From Saccharopolyspora_D taberi (GTDB lineage: Bacteria > Actinomycetota > Actinomycetes > Mycobacteriales > Pseudonocardiaceae): DNA of 64,000 nt. The stretch spans positions 1 to 64,000 of the forward strand of contig NZ_BAAAUX010000018.1 in assembly GCF_039534165.1 (NCBI RefSeq), written 5' to 3'. Of this stretch, positions 1-10,666 are shown in pieces. Position 1 is the first letter of the stretch. Each line of letters begins with the position of its first letter. A model generated the notes under the pieces. The model was not told the DNA's origin, did not search any database, and saw nothing but the letters and a program-made list of their open reading frames with translations. Position numbers and translations under genes: made by a program.

Positions 1-2
1 AG

Positions 3-872
3 CAGGCTCCGCCCCCGGGCCGGCCTCCGGCGGGGCGGCCGGTTCCTCCCGGGCCTGCTCCGCAGCCCGGCCCGCCTCCGCAACCCGGCGGCCCGCCTCC
101 GGCTCCGCCTCGGCAGGGGCCTCCTCCGGCGGCTCCGCCTCCCCAGGCTCCGCCGCCCCAAGCTCCGCCTCCGGCGGCTCCGCCGCCACCAGCTCCGCAA
201 CAACCACCAGCTCCGCCGCACCAGCAGCCGGCTCCGCCGCCGCAGCAGCAAACTCCGCCGCCACAACAGCCGCCGCAGCAGCAACCCCCGCAGCAACAAC
301 CCCCGGCAGCTCCGCCTCCGGCTCCGCCGCAACAACCCCAGGCGACGGCGAAGTACGAGCGCCCGCCGATGCCGCCCCAGGAACCGGTCGACTACGACCC
401 GGACCCGTACGACTACGAACGGGACCCCGACCGCTACGACTACGACCGGGACCGCTACGACCGCGATCACGACCGCTACGACTACGACCGGTACGACAGG
501 GACCGATACGACCGGTACGACGACCGCCGCCCGCCGGAACCCCGCTACGACCGGGACCCGGAACCCTCCTACGAAGAACGGCGCGCCCGCCGAGCCGACC
601 GCGCGGCGACCCTCGGCATGGTGATCCGCCTGGTCACCGGCGGTGTCGCCCTGGTCTTCGTGCTGCACATCGTGTTCGTGCTCTTCGGCGCGAACCAGGA
701 CAGCGGGTTCGTCTCGTTCGTGTACGGCACGGCCAAGGTCTTCGTGCTCGGTTTCGGCGACGTGTTCACCCCCGATGACGCGACGATCGGCCTGGTGCTC
801 AACTACGGGCTGGCCGCCGTCGTGTACCTGGTGGTCGGCAAGCTGGTCGCCAGGGCGCTCCGGGGCCGCTGA
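3..872 (+). CDS. Proline-rich / DYR-repeat membrane protein, 5' end missing
   Basis: The reading frame is open from the window edge, so the N-terminus lies outside. The visible 289 residues start with about 120 residues made almost only of Pro, Ala, Gln and Gly. A charged low-complexity stretch (about residues 123-200) follows, built from Asp-Arg-Tyr-Asp units. The C-terminal 80 residues hold two hydrophobic segments (near VIRLVTGGVALVFVLHIVFV and LVLNYGLAAVVYLVV) that look like membrane helices. An ATG at 369 would exclude the Pro-rich part, but the same frame continues upstream with the same composition, so I treat it as internal. The layout suggests a cytoplasmic disordered tail on a two-helix membrane domain. 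No specific family was recognised and the function is unknown. Confidence 0.7.
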   Translation, partial: QAPPPGRPPAGRPVPPGPAPQPGPPPQPGGPPPAPPRQGPPPAAPPPQAPPPQAPPPAAPPPPAPQQPPAPPHQQPAPPPQQQTPPPQQPPQQQPPQQQPPAAPPPAPPQQPQATAKYERPPMPPQEPVDYDPDPYDYERDPDRYDYDRDRYDRDHDRYDYDRYDRDRYDRYDDRRPPEPRYDRDPEPSYEERRARRADRAATLGMVIRLVTGGVALVFVLHIVFVLFGANQDSGFVSFVYGTAKVFVLGFGDVFTPDDATIGLVLNYGLAAVVYLVVGKLVARALRGR

Positions 873-876
873 CCCG

Positions 877-909
877 CCGGGCGGGGTCGTGACCAGCGGC
901 CCCGCCCGG
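877..909. terminator. Bidirectional hairpin between convergent genes
   Basis: A perfect 10-bp stem (CCGGGCGGGG at 877-886 with CCCCGCCCGG at 900-909) and a 13-nt loop lie just after the stop of the upstream plus-strand gene and just before the stop of the minus-strand gene at 915. There is no T-run, as is usual in actinobacteria. Confidence 0.6.
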
Positions 910-914
910 GGTGA

Positions 915-1427
915 TCACTCACCGCCGCCACCGTCACCACCACCACCACCACCACCACCGTCGCCGCTGTCACCGCCGCTGCCGCTGTCACCGCCGCTGC
1001 CGGATCGGCCCGGTGTGGTGAACAGCAGGGCCATCAGCGTGACGAAGCTGATCATGGCCGCGCCCCCTCCCGTGTCGGAAGAGCTTCCGAGGTCCCACAG
1101 TCCTGCCCCGACGGCTACCACTACGACCAGCGCTACACCCCAGACCGCCCAGAAAGTTCTGCTCCGCGCGATCTCATCGCGCTTCGAGTGGCTCTTGTAC
1201 CCCAGCACCCCGCTGGGCAGGAGCAGGAACAGCGCCTCGGCCGAGCCCTGCAACGCATACGCGGTGCCCATGCCCAAACCGATCAGCATGACCGCCAGAA
1301 GCGCCATGTCGGGCACCACGGCTCCGAGCTCATCGTTCTCGGGCACCACCACTCTGGCGCCGATCGCCAAGAGCACCAGCAGCGTGAACAAGAGCAAGAA
1401 CTGCCCCACGGGCAAACCCAACACCAT
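915..1427 (-). CDS. Small membrane protein with Gly/Ser/Asp-rich tail
   Basis: The product has 170 residues. There are about four hydrophobic segments (near residues 8-27, 37-60, 91-110 and 122-137), consistent with an integral membrane protein. The last 35 residues are a low-complexity run of Gly, Ser and Asp ending in poly-Gly, probably a disordered tail. The ATG at 1427 has no obvious ribosome binding site. It converges on the Pro-rich gene and shares the hairpin between them. No family was recognised. Gly-rich tails of this kind also occur on TIGR04222-type membrane proteins, but I could not confirm that match. Confidence 0.6.
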   Translation of the reverse strand: MVLGLPVGQFLLLFTLLVLLAIGARVVVPENDELGAVVPDMALLAVMLIGLGMGTAYALQGSAEALFLLLPSGVLGYKSHSKRDEIARSRTFWAVWGVALVVVVAVGAGLWDLGSSSDTGGGAAMISFVTLMALLFTTPGRSGSGGDSGSGGDSGDGGGGGGGGDGGGGE

Positions 1428-1492
1428 CTACCGAGTTTCGGGAGTGCGACGCCGTTCCACAATCACGCATTCGGCGGCTCCACAGTGGACGC

Positions 1493-2704
1493 TCAGTCCA
1501 ACCGCGCGGCGCGTTCCAGGAGGTAGCGCTGCTCGGGATCGCTGGTGGTCAAGCTCGCCGCGCGGCGGTACTCGACGCGGGCTTTCCTCCGGTCTCCGGC
1601 CATTTCCGCGAGGTGGGCGCGCACGGCGTGGGTCCGGTGGTGCTCGCGGATCGATCCCTCGGCCGCCAACTCGTCGACCATCTCCAGCCCGGCCTGAGGA
1701 CCGTGCACCATCGCCACCGCCACCGCGTGGTTGAGCGTGACCACCGGGTTCGGCGCGTGCCGAGACAGCAGGCCGTAGAGCGCGAGGATCTGCGGCCAGT
1801 CGGTGTCCTCGGCGGTGGGCGCCTCGTCGTGGACGGCCGCGATGGCGGCCTGCAACTGGTACGGGCCGACGGGTGCGGCCGCGAGCGTGCGGGTGATCAG
1901 CTCCACCCCCTCGGCGATTTCCCCCTGGTTCCAACGGGTTCGGTCCTGTTCGGCGAGCGGGATGAGCGCGCCGTCCGGTCCGGTGCGCGCCGGGCGGCGG
2001 GCGTCCGTGAGCAGCATGAGTGCGAGCAGCCCGGCGATCTCGCCGTCTTCGGGCAGCAGCGCGTGCACCTGCCTGGTCAGCCGGATCGCCTCGTCGGCGA
2101 GCTCGGTCCGCTGCAGCTGCGGGCCGCCGCTGGCGGTGTAGCCCTCGTTGAAGATCAGGTACAGCACGTGCAGGACGGCGTCGAGCCGTTCCCGGAACTC
2201 ATCGCGCGGTGGCAGCCGGAAGCGCGCGCCCTCCGCCCTGATGGTCTTTTTCGCGCGGCTTATCCGTTGCGCCATCGTGGATTCCGGCACCAGGAACGCC
2301 TGCGCGATCTGCGCGGTGGTCAGCCCGCCGACCGCCCGCAGCGTCAGCGCGATCCGCGATGCCGGGGACAGCGCGGGGTGGCAGCACAGCATCAGCAGCA
2401 CGAGCGTGTCGTCGGAGTCGACGGCCGCACCGGGCACGGCCAGCCGCGCGGCCGTCAGCTCCCGCTCCTGCCGCGCCAGCTCGCTGCGCAGGAGATCGGT
2501 CATCCGCCGGTCGGCGACCCGGATCAGCCAGCCGCGCGGCTTGTCCGGAACGCCGCGCTCCGGCCACTGGACGGCGGCGGCGAGCAACGCCTCCTGCACC
2601 GCCTCCTCGGCGAGCTCGAAATCCCTGCGGTGGCGCACGACCGCGCCGAGGACCTGCGGCGCCAACTCGCGCAGCAGGTCCTCGACGCGGGGCTCGCCGC
2701 TCAC
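1493..2704 (-). CDS. ECF42-type RNA polymerase sigma factor (SigJ-like, DUF6596)
   Basis: The product is 403 aa, the usual size for ECF sigma factors carrying a C-terminal DUF6596/TPR-like extension. An N-terminal sigma-70 region 2 (DFELAEEAVQEALLAA, then DKPRGWLIRVADRRMTDLLR) is followed by region 4 with GGLTTAQIAQAFLVPESTMAQRIS, the helix-turn-helix that reads the -35 element. The remaining roughly 220 residues are the helical extension. The GTG start at 2704 overlaps the TGA of the YCII-type gene by 4 nt, so the two should be translationally coupled. Pairing with a DGPF/YCII protein is the hallmark of the ECF42 group. There is no anti-sigma factor next to it, as is typical of this group, where the C-terminal extension is thought to control activity. 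The regulon cannot be read from the sequence. Confidence 0.88.
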   Translation of the reverse strand: MSGEPRVEDLLRELAPQVLGAVVRHRRDFELAEEAVQEALLAAAVQWPERGVPDKPRGWLIRVADRRMTDLLRSELARQERELTAARLAVPGAAVDSDDTLVLLMLCCHPALSPASRIALTLRAVGGLTTAQIAQAFLVPESTMAQRISRAKKTIRAEGARFRLPPRDEFRERLDAVLHVLYLIFNEGYTASGGPQLQRTELADEAIRLTRQVHALLPEDGEIAGLLALMLLTDARRPARTGPDGALIPLAEQDRTRWNQGEIAEGVELITRTLAAAPVGPYQLQAAIAAVHDEAPTAEDTDWPQILALYGLLSRHAPNPVVTLNHAVAVAMVHGPQAGLEMVDELAAEGSIREHHRTHAVRAHLAEMAGDRRKARVEYRRAASLTTSDPEQRYLLERAARLD

Positions 2705-3090
2705 ATCTCCAGCCCGCCGGACAGGTCCATCACCGGCCGCACCTCGACCGCCCCGAACCGCGCGTCCGGGAACCGCGCCGCGATCTCGGCGGCGCGCTCG
2801 GGGCTTTCGCAGTCGATCAGGAAGTAACCCGCGATCTGCTCCTTGGCCTCGGCGTACGGACCGTCGGTGCTGGCCGCCACGCCCTCGCGGACCCGAATGG
2901 TCCGCGCCAGCGCCGGATCGGCGAGCGGCACGCCCTCGACCAGCTCCCCGGACCCGGTGATCTCGGCCAGCAGTTCGTCGAACTGAACCTGCATCGCGGC
3001 CACGTCGTCGTCGCCGACCCCGGCCTGGTGACGGAACGTGGGATGCGCCCAGTTCCGCGGATTGCTGTAGATGGCCAGCAGGTACTTCAC
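2701..3090 (-). CDS. YCII/DGPF-domain protein, partner of the ECF42 sigma factor
   Basis: The product is 129 aa and matches the YCII-related (DGPF) family. It begins KYLLAIYSNPRNW, carries the STDGPYAEAKEQIAGYFLIDC signature that names the family, and ends with the alpha/beta region AAEIAARFPDARFGAVEVRPVMD. I chose the GTG at 3090 because AAGGAG lies 8 nt upstream and the family usually starts MKYLLLIY; an in-frame start at 3144 has no such site. It is the first gene of a two-gene unit and its stop overlaps the sigma-factor start. The biochemical role of these proteins is not established. Repeat copy 1 lies about 100 bp upstream. Confidence 0.85.
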   Translation of the reverse strand: MKYLLAIYSNPRNWAHPTFRHQAGVGDDDVAAMQVQFDELLAEITGSGELVEGVPLADPALARTIRVREGVAASTDGPYAEAKEQIAGYFLIDCESPERAAEIAARFPDARFGAVEVRPVMDLSGGLEM

Positions 3091-3186
3091 GGTGGTCTCC
3101 TTCACGCTGATCGTGGTGGCGTTCAGCCGATACGTCGGAACCACCGAACCATTCTCGACACCACGCGACCCAAAACGCCGAGCAAG

Positions 3187-3438
3187 AAAGCCCCCACCTA
3201 CAAGGGAGGGGTTTGGTTCTCATCCCGTCGACCTGGCGCCAGCCCGATCAGGCCGTGTCAAGGGGGCACCAACGCACAAACCGCAGCGCCCAAGCAAAAC
3301 GGCCCCCTTGACGCGGTCTGATAGCCCTCCGTGGAGGTCGACGGGATGAGAACCACCCCAACCGAACCGCAGCGAACAACGAGGACTCATCCCGGAGACC
3401 TGCCGGGGGTCTGGGGTCGGCGAGAGCCCCAGAAACCA
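3187..3438 (+). repeat. Structured dispersed repeat, copy 1
   Basis: About 250 bp that recur almost unchanged at 11137-11389 in the same orientation. The unit contains a 20-bp inverted repeat (GGTTCTCATCCCGTCGACCT against its exact complement), nested inside it a second pair of about 21 bp around GTGTCAAGGGGGC / GCCCCCTTGACGCGG, and then a separate hairpin with stem TCTGGGG/CCCCAGA (3410-3416 with 3427-3433). It lies between the 3' end of the ligD-like gene and the start of the YCII gene. An 18-bp piece of its tail (CCCGGAGACCTGCCGGGG, 3391-3408) recurs at 3478-3495. It is probably a non-coding element. Confidence 0.85.
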
Positions 3439-3477
3439 CGAGCTGAAAAGAACCCGAACCGGCAGAGCCGCTTCGGT

Positions 3478-3495
3478 CCCGGAGACCTGCCGGGG
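3478..3495 (+). repeat. Extra copy of the repeat-tail motif
   Basis: An exact 18-bp copy of the motif at 3391-3408, 87 bp downstream. It can itself fold (CCCGG/CCGGG with a 7-nt loop) and is followed by a diverged version of the tail. The rest of 3439-3530 shows no gene. Confidence 0.6.
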
Positions 3496-3530
3496 ACCTG
3501 AAACCAGCGAGCGCCCCCAAACCCCCACCC

Positions 3531-4535
3531 TCAGCTCTCCTTCCGAGCCCGGCTGGGAGCGACCCGAGGAGGCTCCCCGGGCTGCTTCGGATAAACCGGC
3601 GGCCAAGGCGCATCCCCGAGCCCGGCGGCGAGGTCCCGGCGGGACATCTCGAGCAACGGCTCCAAGGACTGCGCCCGCTCCTGCGCGCCGGCCCAGGGGT
3701 CGCCGCGCTCGGCGACCCGCGCGGGCACGGTGGCGATCGTCAGCGCGTCGGGCTCGACGGTCTCCAGCTCGTCCCATCCGATCGGCGCCGACACCTGCGC
3801 GCCGGCCCTCGGCCGCACGCACCACGCCCCGAACACCGTCTTGTGCGGTGCGTTCTGGTTGAAGTCGACGAAGACCCGCGCGCCGCGCTCCTCCTTCCAC
3901 CACTTCGCGGTGATCAGGTCCGGATGCCGGCGCTCCAGCTCGCGCGCGAGCGCCACCGCGGCGGCCCGCACCTCGTAGCTGTTCCAGCGCGGCTGCAACA
4001 TCACGTAGAGGTGCAGGCCGCGCGAACCGGAGGTCTTCAGGTGCGGCTCGATGCCGAGCTCGGCGAGCAGGTCCCGGCAGCGCGCTGCGGCCTCCCGCAC
4101 CTGCGGGAACCGCACGCCCGGGGACGGGTCGAGATCGACGCGCAGCTCGTCGGTGATCTCGGGCGAGTGCGCGCGGATCGGCCACACGTGGAATCCCAGG
4201 CAACCCAGGTTGACCGCCCACAGCACGTGCGCGAGGTCGGCGGCCACGAGCGCGTCGCTGGTGGTGCCGTTGGGCGTGGCCACGACGGTCGTGGTCAGCC
4301 ACGGCGGCGCGGACTTGGGCACCCGCTTCTGGAACCACGACTTCCCGCCCGCGCCGTCCGGGTAGCGCTCCAGCAGCAGCGGCCGGTCCGCCAGCGTCGC
4401 CAGCAGCGGCCCGGCGACCGACTGGTAGTAGCGGACGAGGTCGAGCTTGGTCTCCCCGCGCTCGGCGAAGTAGACCTTGCCGGGGTGCGAAACGGCGATT
4501 TCCGTTCCGCCCACATCGATCGTGACGGCGTCCAT
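3531..4535 (-). CDS. Stand-alone LigD-type polymerase (AEP primase fold, NHEJ-associated)
   Basis: The product is 334 aa, matching the polymerase domain of LigD without ligase or nuclease parts. Active-site features of this archaeo-eukaryotic primase family are visible: the DxD metal pair in RVDLDPSPG (Asp134/Asp136), the nucleotide-binding SGSRGLHLYV with His175, and the third acidic residue in VFVDFNQNAP (Asp224). Such enzymes insert ribo- and deoxynucleotides during end joining. The ATG at 4535 follows GAGGAGG and opens MDAVTIDVGGTEIAVSHPGKV, typical for the family. Neither Ku nor a ligase gene is adjacent, so it resembles the free-standing PolD1/PolD2 proteins of mycobacteria. It is divergent from the M15 peptidase gene. 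Confidence 0.9.
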   Translation of the reverse strand: MDAVTIDVGGTEIAVSHPGKVYFAERGETKLDLVRYYQSVAGPLLATLADRPLLLERYPDGAGGKSWFQKRVPKSAPPWLTTTVVATPNGTTSDALVAADLAHVLWAVNLGCLGFHVWPIRAHSPEITDELRVDLDPSPGVRFPQVREAAARCRDLLAELGIEPHLKTSGSRGLHLYVMLQPRWNSYEVRAAAVALARELERRHPDLITAKWWKEERGARVFVDFNQNAPHKTVFGAWCVRPRAGAQVSAPIGWDELETVEPDALTIATVPARVAERGDPWAGAQERAQSLEPLLEMSRRDLAAGLGDAPWPPVYPKQPGEPPRVAPSRARKES

Positions 4536-4619
4536 CGCACTCCTCCTCGGCGTACGCGGGACCCCAGCGTAGGACTTCCGAGGCGTTGCGACCGGGCGAC
4601 CGGCGTAGGGTTGGTGCTG

Positions 4620-5261
4620 GTGAGAAGGCTGCGGGTGCCCGCCCTGCTGGCGGCGGTGATCGCGGTCGGCGGGGTGTCGGCGGAGTGCGCGGCGCCGCCG
4701 GCGCGGTTCAGCGCGACCGTGCACCCGGTCAGCGCGGAAGAGCTCGGCCCGAGCTGGCACCCCGGCTGCCCGGTGCCGCCCGAGCAGCTGCGCCGCGTGC
4801 ACCTGTCGCACGTCGACTTCGACGGCGGCACCCGCAACGGCGACCTGGTCGTCAACCAGGACCGGGTGCCCCAGGTGATCGAGGTCTTCCAGCAGCTCTA
4901 CGACCTGAAGTTCCCGATCGAGAAGATGCACCCGCCGAGCGGATATCCGGGCGCGCGGGACGAGCTGTCGATGCGAGACAACAACACCTCGGCCTTCAGC
5001 TGCCGCGACATCCCCGACTCCGGCGCCTGGTCCCAGCACGCGCACGGCCGCGCGATCGACGTCAACCCGAAGCTGAACCCCTACGTCGAGCGGGACGGCT
5101 TCGAACCGGGCAACGCGGCGGCCTACCTGGACCGCGCCCGCCGCGACCCCGGCCTGCTGCACGACGGCGACCCGGCGGTGCGCGTGTTCACCGACCGCGG
5201 CTGGACGTGGGGTGGGCACTGGCAGGACCCGATCGACTACCAGCACTTCGAACTTCCCTGA
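4620..5261 (+). CDS. Secreted M15-family D,D-/L,D-carboxypeptidase-like protein
   Basis: The product is 213 aa. An N-terminal signal peptide (RRLRVPALLAAVIAVGGVSA) is followed by an M15 (VanY-like) zinc peptidase domain. Zinc ligands are visible as His and Asp in SQHAHGRAIDVNP and His in the C-terminal YQHFELP, with the conserved Asp/Glu context of the family. It should trim cell-wall peptides outside the membrane. Three in-frame starts are possible (TTG 4611, GTG 4614, GTG 4620). I prefer 4620 because AGGG lies 9 nt upstream. A Cys follows SAE, but the residues before it do not fit a lipobox, so secretion by signal peptidase I is more likely than lipidation. It is divergent from the LigD-type gene. 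Confidence 0.85.
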   Translation: MRRLRVPALLAAVIAVGGVSAECAAPPARFSATVHPVSAEELGPSWHPGCPVPPEQLRRVHLSHVDFDGGTRNGDLVVNQDRVPQVIEVFQQLYDLKFPIEKMHPPSGYPGARDELSMRDNNTSAFSCRDIPDSGAWSQHAHGRAIDVNPKLNPYVERDGFEPGNAAAYLDRARRDPGLLHDGDPAVRVFTDRGWTWGGHWQDPIDYQHFELP

Positions 5262-5285
5262 CCGCCTGCTCCCGGAAAAGACCGG

Positions 5286-5672
5286 TCAGGCCACCGCCGT
5301 CTCGTGCACGTGCTGCCAGAGGTACCCGCCGGAACCGCGCCGCAGCACGGCGGTCGTCCGGCGCCGCGTGGTGCCGTCGCCGTGGCGGTGCGTCTCGCGG
5401 AACCGCACCACGACCGAATCTCCCGCCGCGGCAACGACTTCGATCTCGTCGACGTCGATCTCCAGGCCCGGCGCGGCGTTGCGGGCCCCGGACAGCGCGT
5501 CGAACAGCGCGGCCCGCGGCAGCACGGCGCCGTCGACGGTGATGATCGAGAACTCCTCGGCGTGCGCGGCCCGCAGCGCCGCCAGCACCGCGGGTGCGCA
5601 CTCCGTGCCCAGCCATTCGGCGAGCAGCCGGTGCAGCCGCTCGACCTCGGCCGCGATCGGGTCGGTGGTCAC
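5286..5672 (-). CDS. NTF2-like / DUF4440-type protein
   Basis: The product is 128 aa and fits the cone-shaped alpha+beta NTF2-like fold: two N-terminal helices (EVERLHRLLAEWLG), then FSIITVDGAVLPRAALFDAL and a C-terminal sheet ending SGGYLWQHVHETAVA. No catalytic residues can be assigned. The GTG at 5672 overlaps the stop of the metallo-beta-lactamase gene by 4 nt, which favours it over the GTG at 5690. The pair is therefore likely co-translated. The function may be ligand binding or a small enzymatic activity, and the substrate is unknown. Confidence 0.7.
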   Translation of the reverse strand: MTTDPIAAEVERLHRLLAEWLGTECAPAVLAALRAAHAEEFSIITVDGAVLPRAALFDALSGARNAAPGLEIDVDEIEVVAAAGDSVVVRFRETHRHGDGTTRRRTTAVLRRGSGGYLWQHVHETAVA

Positions 5673-6337
5673 CAGCCGCGCTCGCGCCACTCGGTGAGCT
5701 TGGGGCGCTCCGCGCCCAGCGTCGAGTCGTCGCCGTGGCCGGGGTAGAACCAGGTGTCGTCGGGCAGCACCGCGAAGACCCGCTGCTCGACGTCGTCGAT
5801 CAGGGAGCGGAAGTTCGCGGGCGAGGTCGTCTTGCCGACGCCGCCAGGGAACAGCGAGTCACCGGTGAACAGGTGCGGGTGGCCCACCGGGTCGCGGTAG
5901 AGCAGGGCGATCGAGCCCGGCGTGTGCCCGCGCAGGTGGATGACCTCCAGCGCCGACTCGCCGACCTGGATGCTCTCGCCGTGCTCGACCAGCCGGTCCG
6001 GCGGCACCGGCAGCGCCTCGGCGTCGGCCGGGTGGGCCACCGTGAAGCAGCCGGTCTGCCCGGCGACCGACCCCAGCGCCTGCCAGTGGTCGGCGTGCTG
6101 GTGGGTGGTGACGATGGTGCGCAGCCGGGGCCGCTGGTCGTCGTGGCCGAGCAGGTCGGCGAGCCGGTCCGAGTCGTTGGCGGCGTCGATCAGCAGGGCG
6201 TCCCCGGTGCGGCGGCACACCAGCAGGTAGGCGTTGTTGTCCATCGGGCCGACCGACACCTTGGTGATGGTCAGCGCGTCCAGTTCCCGCCGCGACGGCT
6301 CGCCGCCGGGCTCGACATGTCCGGTGTAAGGCTCCAC
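5669..6337 (-). CDS. Metallo-beta-lactamase-fold hydrolase (glyoxalase II-like)
   Basis: The product is 222 aa and belongs to the MBL-fold hydrolases. The metal motif THQHADH is complete. The second-shell His is in LRGHTPGSIAL, the bridging Asp in FTGDSLFPGGVG and the last His in FYPGHGDDS. This set resembles hydroxyacylglutathione-hydrolase-type enzymes. In mycothiol-producing actinobacteria related proteins may act on thioesters of mycothiol, which is inference here. The start is GTG at 6337. A CTAGGCT element about 10 nt upstream and the lack of a ribosome binding site suggest a leaderless message. Overlap with the NTF2-like gene implies an operon. The uvrA neighbourhood is a common place for this gene in actinobacteria. 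Confidence 0.85.
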   Translation of the reverse strand: MEPYTGHVEPGGEPSRRELDALTITKVSVGPMDNNAYLLVCRRTGDALLIDAANDSDRLADLLGHDDQRPRLRTIVTTHQHADHWQALGSVAGQTGCFTVAHPADAEALPVPPDRLVEHGESIQVGESALEVIHLRGHTPGSIALLYRDPVGHPHLFTGDSLFPGGVGKTTSPANFRSLIDDVEQRVFAVLPDDTWFYPGHGDDSTLGAERPKLTEWRERGW

Positions 6338-6393
6338 ACGCCGAGCCTAGCGGCCGGTCGGGACCGGGCCCCGGGCCGCACTCGCCGCCGCCG

Positions 6394-7176
6394 TCACAGC
6401 CAGACGGGCAGCGCGGGCAGCGGGTCGCCGCCCAGCCCGGCGCCGCTGGTGCGGCCGAGCAGCCAGCCGAGCATCTCGCCGGGATAGCCGTGCACCCGGC
6501 TCGGCCTGGAGGTGGTGCCGCGGAGTTCCCAGCTTCGCTCCCGCCCGTCGAAGTCGACGACCACGGTCAGCGCGGGCACGTCCGGACGGCCGCCGAACTG
6601 CTGCACGACGTCTTCCAGGATCTCCTCGACATCGGGCTGGGGGATGTCGTCGAAGCCGAACCCGAGGTCGAGGTCGGCCAGGTGCACCCAGACCTCCAGC
6701 AGGCGCTGGCGCAGCACCTCGTGCGCCGGGACCGGTTTGCCCGGCCCGCTGTAGACCTCGTTCTCCCACGCCCGCACCGGCAGCGCGCGAGCGGCCTCGT
6801 GCAGCCGCTCGCAGGAGCAGTCCAGGTCCTCCAGCAGCAGCCGGTGACCCCGGATCGCGCCCTCCTCGATGTCGGCGTCGCGGTCGGCGGCGCTGGCGTA
6901 CATCGGGTGCTCGACCCCGGTGCGCGCCCAGCGCAGCAGGTTCAGGCACCCGTCGGCGTTGCGGGCCAGGTGGGAGATGACGTGCGCCCGGGTCCAGCCG
7001 GGCAGCAGGCTGGGGCCGTGGACCCCCAGCTCGTCGAGTTGGGAAACGGTGTCCAGCAGACGCACGGTGGCCTGTTCGACGGCGGCCAGTGCGACACTTG
7101 TCCGGTGGGCCAACTGCGCGACGGCGGAGTTGTCGGTGCTGCTTCGGTCGCCGGCCCCGAGAGCGATGTCAGCCAT
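6394..7176 (-). CDS. Maleylpyruvate isomerase-family mycothiol-dependent protein
   Basis: The product is 260 aa. It has the mycothiol-dependent maleylpyruvate isomerase N-terminal four-helix (DinB-like) domain, with LLPGWTRAHVISHLARNADG as the diagnostic stretch; a metal-binding His is in HVISHLARNA and another in WVHLADLDLGF. The C-terminal half is the smaller alpha/beta domain (TVVVDFDGRERSWELRG). The family uses mycothiol as cofactor, but most members have unknown substrates. The ATG at 7176 follows GAGGAC at 7-nt spacing. It is divergent from uvrA across a roughly 500-bp region. Confidence 0.87.
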   Translation of the reverse strand: MADIALGAGDRSSTDNSAVAQLAHRTSVALAAVEQATVRLLDTVSQLDELGVHGPSLLPGWTRAHVISHLARNADGCLNLLRWARTGVEHPMYASAADRDADIEEGAIRGHRLLLEDLDCSCERLHEAARALPVRAWENEVYSGPGKPVPAHEVLRQRLLEVWVHLADLDLGFGFDDIPQPDVEEILEDVVQQFGGRPDVPALTVVVDFDGRERSWELRGTTSRPSRVHGYPGEMLGWLLGRTSGAGLGGDPLPALPVWL

Positions 7177-7691
7177 AGGTCGTCCTCGCTTGACAGGGGG
7201 ATTGCCGGTGCACGCCGGTGAGACCTAGAGCGTAAGTGCGCGGGCGGCCGGCTCGACAGTGCCCATTCCGGGGTAATTTTGCGTATCGTCGAATTGCCTC
7301 CTGGGAGCGACCGGGCCTCACTCGATCGGGTGAAGCAGTCGGTCGGTCGGCAGCGGGGTGCCAGCCGGTGGGTCCGGGACTGTCAGTCCCCCCGAATAGC
7401 ATGGACGCGGCGTCGACCGCCGTTCGCGCGCCAGCGGGATTCCTCGCCACTGGAATTCCCCAAACCGGGCTTGTCCGGCAGACACCGGGCTTGCCCGGCA
7501 GCGGGGATGCAACCTTCCGGATGCACCCGGCAGGGGATGCGCCAGTGGGGGACGGGACAGCGGGTTTGAACTCCCGGCACGGTTCCCGCGCGCGCCGACG
7601 GCGACGCCTGCCACCCAGGACCGGCATCGCAGCCCGGCCATCCGGCCGCCGGGCGAGCACCGAACCGGCGAGAACTTTCGAAGGGATCACA
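7177..7691. other. Intergenic region upstream of uvrA with a 20-bp-period direct repeat
   Basis: About 515 bp with no convincing gene. Two direct repeats, ACCGGGCTTGTCCGGCAG (7464-7481) and ACCGGGCTTGCCCGGCAG (7484-7501), are offset by exactly 20 bp, and each can form a small CCGGG/CCCGG hairpin. I found no match to the actinobacterial LexA box (GAAC-N4-GTTY), so SOS control of uvrA is not visible here. Confidence 0.6.
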
Positions 7692-10544
<2,853 letters not shown>

Positions 10545-10564
10545 CGGGCGTTTCCAGCGCCGAA

Positions 10565-10592
10565 GCGCGGCGGGCCTCCGGGCTCGCCGCGC
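10565..10592 (+). terminator. Terminator-like hairpin after uvrA
   Basis: The stem GCGCGGCG (10565-10572) pairs with CGCCGCGC (10585-10592) and is extended inward by one G-T and three G-C pairs around a 4-nt loop, 20 nt after the uvrA stop. Confidence 0.6.
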
Positions 10593-10666
10593 ATGCGTGA
10601 TCTCGGTTCGTAAGCCGGGCGGCAATCTCTCGCTCTTGGGAGCAACCCGCCGGTAATGTCGCCGCC

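Noticed and set aside
9..345. CCG/CAG-rich simple repeat as a non-coding repeat region
   Set aside because: The stretch is an uninterrupted reading frame in phase with the downstream membrane protein.
4620..4700. Lipoprotein signal in the M15 peptidase
   Set aside because: The Cys is preceded by SAE, which does not fit a lipobox; an ordinary signal peptide is more likely.
7177..7691. LexA/SOS box for uvrA
   Set aside because: No GAAC-N4-GTTY match. The nearest, GAAC and GGTTC around 7567-7583, have the wrong spacing.
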